The translations under genes were made by a program, and so were the position numbers. The notes under the pieces were generated by a model. The model was not told the origin of the DNA. It worked only from the letters and a program-made list of their open reading frames with translations, and did not search any database. From Apostichopus japonicus (taxonomy: Eukaryota > Echinodermata > Holothuroidea > Aspidochirotida > Stichopodidae): a DNA stretch of 64,000 nt. Of this stretch, positions 56,101 to 62,100 are shown one piece after another. Where the stretch lies: assembly GCF_037975245.1 (NCBI RefSeq), contig NC_092563.1:6879501-6943500 (forward strand). The letters run 5' to 3'. Position 1 is the first letter of the stretch. Every line of letters starts with the position of its first letter.

Positions 56101-59100
56101 ATGTTTCTTTTCCTGAATATATGGTACGTGCGTGATGTTTCTTTACCCGAGTATCTGGTACATGTGTGATGTTTCTTTACCCGAGTATCTGGTACATGTG
56201 TGATGTTTCTTTTCCTGACCGGAGTATCAGGTATATGTGTGATGTTTCTTTACCTGAGTATCTGGTACATGTGTGATGTTTCTTTACCTGAGTATCTGGT
56301 ACATGAGTGGTGTTTCTTTTCCTGAGTATCTGTTACATGTGTGATGTTTCTTTACCTGTGTATCTAATACAAGTGTGATGTTTCTTTACCCGAGTGTCTG
56401 TTACATGTGTGATGTTTCTTTTCCTGAGCATCTGTTACATGTGTGATGTTTTTTTACCTGAGTATCTGTCACATGTGTGATGTTTCTTTACCTGAGTAGC
56501 TGGTACATGTGTGATGTTTTTTTTTAAAAGGGTCTGCTACAAGTGTGGTGTTTCTTTACCTGAGTACCTGGTACATGTGTGATGATTCTTTACCTGAGTA
56601 TCTGGTACATGAGTGATGTTTCTTTTCCTGAATATCTGGTACGTGCGTGATGTTTCTTTACCCGAGTATCTGGTACATGTGTGATGTTTCTTTACCCGAG
56701 TATCTGGTACATGTGTGATGTTTCTTTTCCTGACCGGAGTATCAGGTACATGTGTGATGTTTCTTTACCTGAGTATCTGGTACATGTGTGATGTTTCTTT
56801 ACCTGAGTATCTGGTACATGAGTGGTATTTCTTTTCCTGAGTATCTGTTACATGTGTGATGTTTCTTTACCTGTGTATCTGGTACAAGTGTGATGTTCCT
56901 TTACCCGAGTATCTGTTACATGTGTGATGTTTCTTTTCCTGAGTATCTGTTACATGTGTGATGTTTCTTTACCCGAGTATCTGTTACATGTGTGATGTTT
57001 CTTTACCTGAGTATCTGTCACATGTGTGATGTTTCTTTACCTGAGTACCTTGTACATGTGTGATGTTTCTTTTCCTGAGTATCTGGTACGTGCGTGATGT
57101 TTCTTTACCCGAGTATCTGGTATATGAGTGGTGTTTCTTTACCTGAGTATCTGGTACATGTTTGATGTTTCTTTACCTGAGTATCTGGTACATGAGTGAT
57201 GTTTCTTTTCATGAGTATCTGTTACATGTGTGATGTTTTTTTTCCTGAGTATCTGTTACATGTGTGATGTTTCTTTACCCGAGTATCTGTTACATGTGTG
57301 ATGTTTCTTAACCTGAGTATCTGATACATGTGTGATGTTTCTTTACCTGAGTATCTTGTACATGTGTGATGTTTCTTTTCCTGACCGGAGTATCAGGTAC
57401 ATGTGTGCTGTTTCTTTACCTGAGTATCTGGTACATGTGTGATTTTTCTTTACCTGAGTATCTGGTACATGAGTGGTGTTTCTTTTCCTGAGTATCTGTT
57501 ACATGTGTGATGTTTCTTTACCTGAGTATCTGGTACATGTGTGATGTTCTTTTTTACATGAATGTCTGCTACAAGTGTGATGTTTCTTTACCTGAGTATC
57601 TGGTACGTGTGTGATGATTCTTTACCTGAGTATCTGGTACATGTGTGATGTTTCTTTTCCTGAGTATCTGGTACATGAGTGGTGTTTCTTTACCTGAGTA
57701 TCTGGTACATGTGTGATGTTTCTTTACCTGAGTATCTGGTACATGAGTGATGTTTCTTTTCATGAGTATCTGTTACATGTGTGATGTTTTTTTTCCTGAG
57801 TATCTGTTACATGTGTGATGTTTCTTTACCCGAGTATCTGTTACATGTGTGATGTTTCTTAACCTGAGTATCTGATACATGTGTAATGTTTCTTTACCTG
57901 AGTATCTTGTACATGTGTGATGTTTCTTTTCCTGACCGGAGTATCAGGTACATGTGTGCTGTTTCTTTACCTGAGTATCTGGTACATGTGTGATGTTTCT
58001 TTACCTGAGTATCTGGTACATGAGTGGTGTTTCTTTTCCTGAGTATCTGTTACATGTGTGATGTTTCTTTACCTGTGTATCTGGTACATGTGTGATGTTC
58101 CTTTACCCGAGTATCTGTTACATGTGTGATGTTTCTTTTCCTAAGTATCTGTTACATGTGTGATGTTTCTTTACCCGAGTATCTGTTACATGTGTGATGT
58201 TTCTTTACCTGAGTATCTGTCACATGTGTGATGTTTCTTTACCTGAGTATCTTGTACATGTGTGATGTTTCTTTTCCTGAGTATCTGGTACGTGCGTGAT
58301 GTTTTTTTACCCGAGTATCTGGTACTTGTGTGATGTTCCTTTACCTGAGTATCTGGTACATGTGTGATGTTTCTTTACCCGAGTATCTGGTACATGTGTG
58401 ATGTTTCTTTACCTGAGTATCTGTCACATGTGTGATGTTTCTTTACCCGAGTATCTGGTACATGTGTGATGTTTCTTTTCCTGACCGGAGTATCCGGTAC
58501 ATGTGTGATGTTTCTTTACCTGAGTATCTGTAACATGTGTGATGTTTCTTTACCTGAGTATCTGGTACATGAGTGGTGTTTCTTTACCCGAGTATCTGGT
58601 ACATGTGTGATGTTTCTTTACCCGAGTGTCAGGTACATGTGTGATGTTTCTTTTCCTGACCGGAGTATCCGGTACATGTGTGATGTTTCTTTACCTGAGT
58701 ATCTGTAACATGTGTGATGTTTCTTTACCTGAGTATCTGGTACATGAGTGGTGTTTCTTTTCCTGAGTATCTGTTACATGTGTGATGTTTCTTTTCCCGA
58801 GTATCTGTTATGTGTGTGATGTTTCTTTACCTGAGTATCTGGTACATGTGTGATGTTTCTTTACCTGTGTATCTGGTACATGTGTGATGTTCCTTTACCT
58901 GAGTATCTGTTACATGTGTTATGTTTCTTTTCCCGAGTATCTGTTATGTGTGTGATGTTTCTTTACCTGAGTATCTGTTACATGTGTGATGTTTCTTTAC
59001 CCGAGTATCTGGTATATGTGTGATGTTTCTTTACCCGAGTATCTTGTACATGTGTGATGTTTCTTTTCCTGACCTGAGTATCTGGTACATGTGTGATGTT

Positions 59101-62100
59101 TCTTTACCTGAGTATCTGGTACATGTGTGATGTTTCTTTAGTTTCTTCTTTTGTCTGTTGATTAGGTGAGGGCGGTATGTACTTCCTTACCAGAAGAAGG
59201 AACAGAACTCCCCATAAGTAAAAATGAACTGCTGACTATACTGAAAAGAGGTACCCAGGAAGGATTCCTGGAGGTGGTTAACGAGGAAGGAGAAAGAGGA
59301 ATTGTTTCAAAAGCACTGGTTGAGGTATGAAATAGACTAGCTTACTCCCAAAAAATTTGTTAGAAATGATCATCTTTTCTTGAAAATCAAACCAGGAGAA
59401 AAAATACCATTATAAATAGTTCTCAAAGGAGTAGTTCAGAACAGAAAGACTGCTAGGTTCAATCAAATGCCGAATGTAATTTTGAGTTTTTTGTTGTTCT
59501 CATCTTGTTAAGTTTCACGAAACTAAAGAGGGACCCAGAGCCGTTTCTAGAGAGAGTTTGGCCAAGTGGCGATTTGTGACATTCATGTTTATCTTCACAC
59601 CTCAAATGCATAGAAAACTAGCTGAAAACCTGTTATTGCACTTGTTGATTTTACATCTCATCCAAAGGAAAAGCACACATCACAGTCGTGGCTAGGCTAG
59701 ATCACAGTCGGGGCTAGGCTAGATCACAGACGCACAGCTATAGCTTAGAGCATAAAAACGAGAGGAAAAAGCCATGAATGCCATTAATAATTTATTGAAC
59801 CAATTTGAACGTAAAATTCTTGCATTTACTCGTGACTAAGTTTTAGTACGGGTCCTATAGTCATAACTACCCCTCAGAGTTTGGTTTTGTTTCCATTGAA
59901 CCTCCAACATGTTCTTCCTACTTTGACTTCCTAAATTTGTCTGATTTTAAGGTCAGTCCGAAAACGATACAAATGCATTCCATGTTCTAACCGATCGCTG
60001 CATACCCGGGCGGCACAGCAAGGCATCTATTTGATAATTTTCTATTTTTTTCTTTCATGTTCATCAAACAATCATTTTTGCACTGTGAGTATGTTCATTG
60101 TCTGCTAAAAAGTGTTGAAGCGGACCTATTTTACCGCCCTGTGTGGGAGTTGTCCCTCTCGACCAATCCAAATCGGTCACATAGTTGGCCACTCTCTCTC
60201 TATATAGTATATATGGCTCTGTAGGGACCGACATGACAGGGCCCTCTGTTGACTTTGGACCATTAATGACTCACAGGGATTTTCCAATCATTTGTTTTTC
60301 TGTAGGAAATTTGGTCTTACAAAGGCCGTGGAAAGGACAAGAGCTATCTCTATGAAATTGTAGCAAACAAACGTAATGGTATAGATGTCGACAAATGGGA
60401 CTATTTTGCAAGGGACAGTTTGCACTTGGGCATCCCGAATCCTTTTGACTGGAAACGTTATCTCAGGTTTGCCCGTGTGCTGCATGAACCAGATGGTAGC
60501 CAGATTTGCACCAGGGATAAAGTAAGTAGCAGAACAACTTAAGTCATTTAATTATTGATGTGTTGGGTTTAAACAGGCCCTCATGTTGCAGTTTAGGACA
60601 CAAAGTAAGTTGGTCCTACTGTATGCACAATGATAAGTTGTTTATTGTCTGAAATGGCAACATTCATTGTCGTCATCCTCTCAGCTTAATCCCCCCCCCC
60701 CAATAAAAAGAAGTCATCTGTAATATGTTTGAGGTACATACGATTGTTTTGAAAATTAACATGTTCATTAAGATGTACTCCCAACCATTGTCATTTATGT
60801 CTTATGTCTACTAAGCTATTGTTGAGCACACCCTTCACAGTCCTCACCCATGCCCCTCCCACACCAACACACAAAAGATGAGGACGAAACAATAAACTCT
60901 TATGCATAAGTGTTTTTGTAACTAGGCAAGAGTTTAAAAGGTATGTGAAAGTTACATAAACTGCTACATTATCCTTATGTAAATTGTTATCTTTCTCTAT
61001 ATGCGGGTTAAAAATTGCTACAGTTTGAATATTTATATATTTTCTCCTTCAGGAGATAACCAATCTATATGACATGTTTCACGCAAGATACACCCTCCAC
61101 CGTAGAGCATATCAACACAGAGTGAACAAGATTCTTGAAGCCATGTGAGTAAAACATTGTTTCATTTTATATTTCATGCATATTAAAGTTAACTATCAGT
61201 GCAGGTTAAATTATAACACCTTTTTTTTCAGCAGTTAATCCCAAAACGTGTACGTGACATCATCATGGTTGCTTTAAGTGAGGATTGGAAAGTGGTTTGC
61301 AACATTTTAATGTGTAAAACCTTGCACACCAAAGTAGATGACCTGTACTGAATTTGAATTATTATTATTACTTTCTTCTTGACCTATACCTACGACTAAC
61401 GTACCTTCTGCATAGTAATTTTGTTAGGTACTTCCACACTGCCGTATGCTGTTCATATATTACCTCCCAAAACCATTTCTGAGGATGAATGCTTACTAAG
61501 AACACCTATTTTAAAGGTTCTTCCAACTTGCCTGGAGATTGTCTGGCTGTGTTGTTTATCAGAGCACATCGAGGGTACTGTGTGCTGTTGGAGTGCCATT
61601 TGTGTATTTGACACCCCTTGGAAGTTGTTAAAGGCTTTTATTATAGGTAATCATGTGATTAAAACGTTAAGAGTGTTTTAATTATCTTCTGTTGTTTGAT
61701 CTTTTCACATTTCTCAGGATGGTCGAAGCTCTGAAGGAGGCAAATGACTATCTGTTATTTCCTGGGAAAGACGGGTGAGATAAAAAAAAAGATAAATTAA
61801 TGCAGCTCATTCTGCTCTTCACCGTAACATCATCCTTCGATCTTGCAAATACATGAGAAGAAATAACATAATTAGTTTGGTACAATAATGCTATAACAGA
61901 TGGTTAATGTGTCAAGGAAAGATGTAAAGAAAGCCCGTAAATATGTCTTCATAACATTGGTCTTTCACACCTAGTGAAACTTTATAGTACAGGGCACTTA
62001 TCACAGGGTAGTTGATGCATTGGCAGGCATTCATTGACGATTATTAGTTTGCTGCACCTTTAAATGAAGTGTTGTAAAGTGACCTGTTTATGCACTTTTA

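Larger units (their letters stand above)
7221..59139 (+). repeat. 34-bp-period minisatellite array, about 51.9 kb
   Basis: The consensus unit contains TTTACCTGAGTATCTGGTAC followed by a 14-nt ATGTGTGATG-type segment. The period is 34 bp, giving about 1,500 units, all in one orientation. Common variants are ACCCGAG or TTCCTGAG for ACCTGAG, CTGTTACA or CTGTCACA for CTGGTACA, and TACGTGCGTG for TACATGTGTG. Rarer marker units include a 39-bp form with a five-base insertion (CCTGACCGGAGTATCAGG), a T-run form followed by AAAAGGGTCTGCT, and another followed by ACATGAGTGTCTGCT. Since 34 is not a multiple of 3, minus-strand translation gives a 34-residue period that cycles through all three frames. 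The ACCTG form produces a stop (TAA) once per cycle and the TCCTG form removes it, which explains the many 60-85-codon ORFs. Confidence 0.97.
7139..59165 (+). other. Giant 52-kb intron filled by a minisatellite
   Basis: Donor GTATCG is at 7139. The acceptor is TTCTTCTTTTGTCTGTTGATTAG, ending at 59165 (positions 59143-59165). The intron is 52,027 bp, against roughly 0.2-1.8 kb for the other complete introns of this gene in the window. All but about 80 bp at the 5' end and 26 bp at the 3' end is tandem array. No other gene, RNA gene or recognisable transposon was found inside it. Confidence 0.9.

Noticed and set aside
9072-57763. Many 60-85-codon minus-strand ORFs with [15 protein letters not shown]-type repeats
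   Set aside because: They are translations of the 34-bp array. Because 34 is not divisible by 3, the frames rotate, and ORF length depends only on whether a unit has ACCTG (stop) or TCCTG. There are no splice or start contexts.
58466-58708. 80-codon plus-strand ORF
   Set aside because: It lies wholly within array units and is produced by the 175-bp duplication.
7221-59139. CRISPR array or phage-type direct repeats
   Set aside because: Units abut with no unique spacers, the host is eukaryotic, and the array lies in an intron.
7221-59139. 34-bp unit as a recombinase site (lox or FRT are also 34 bp)
   Set aside because: The length match is coincidental. The unit lacks two inverted arms around a spacer, and no recombinase gene is present.
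7221-59139. Centromeric or telomeric satellite
   Set aside because: The array has higher-order repeats but is bounded on both sides by exons of one gene in matching phase. Genome context is needed to say more. Assembly error also cannot be excluded.
61421-61681. 86-codon ORF between two SAMHD1 exons as a coding exon
   Set aside because: No similarity is recognised, and flanking exons join perfectly in phase without it.
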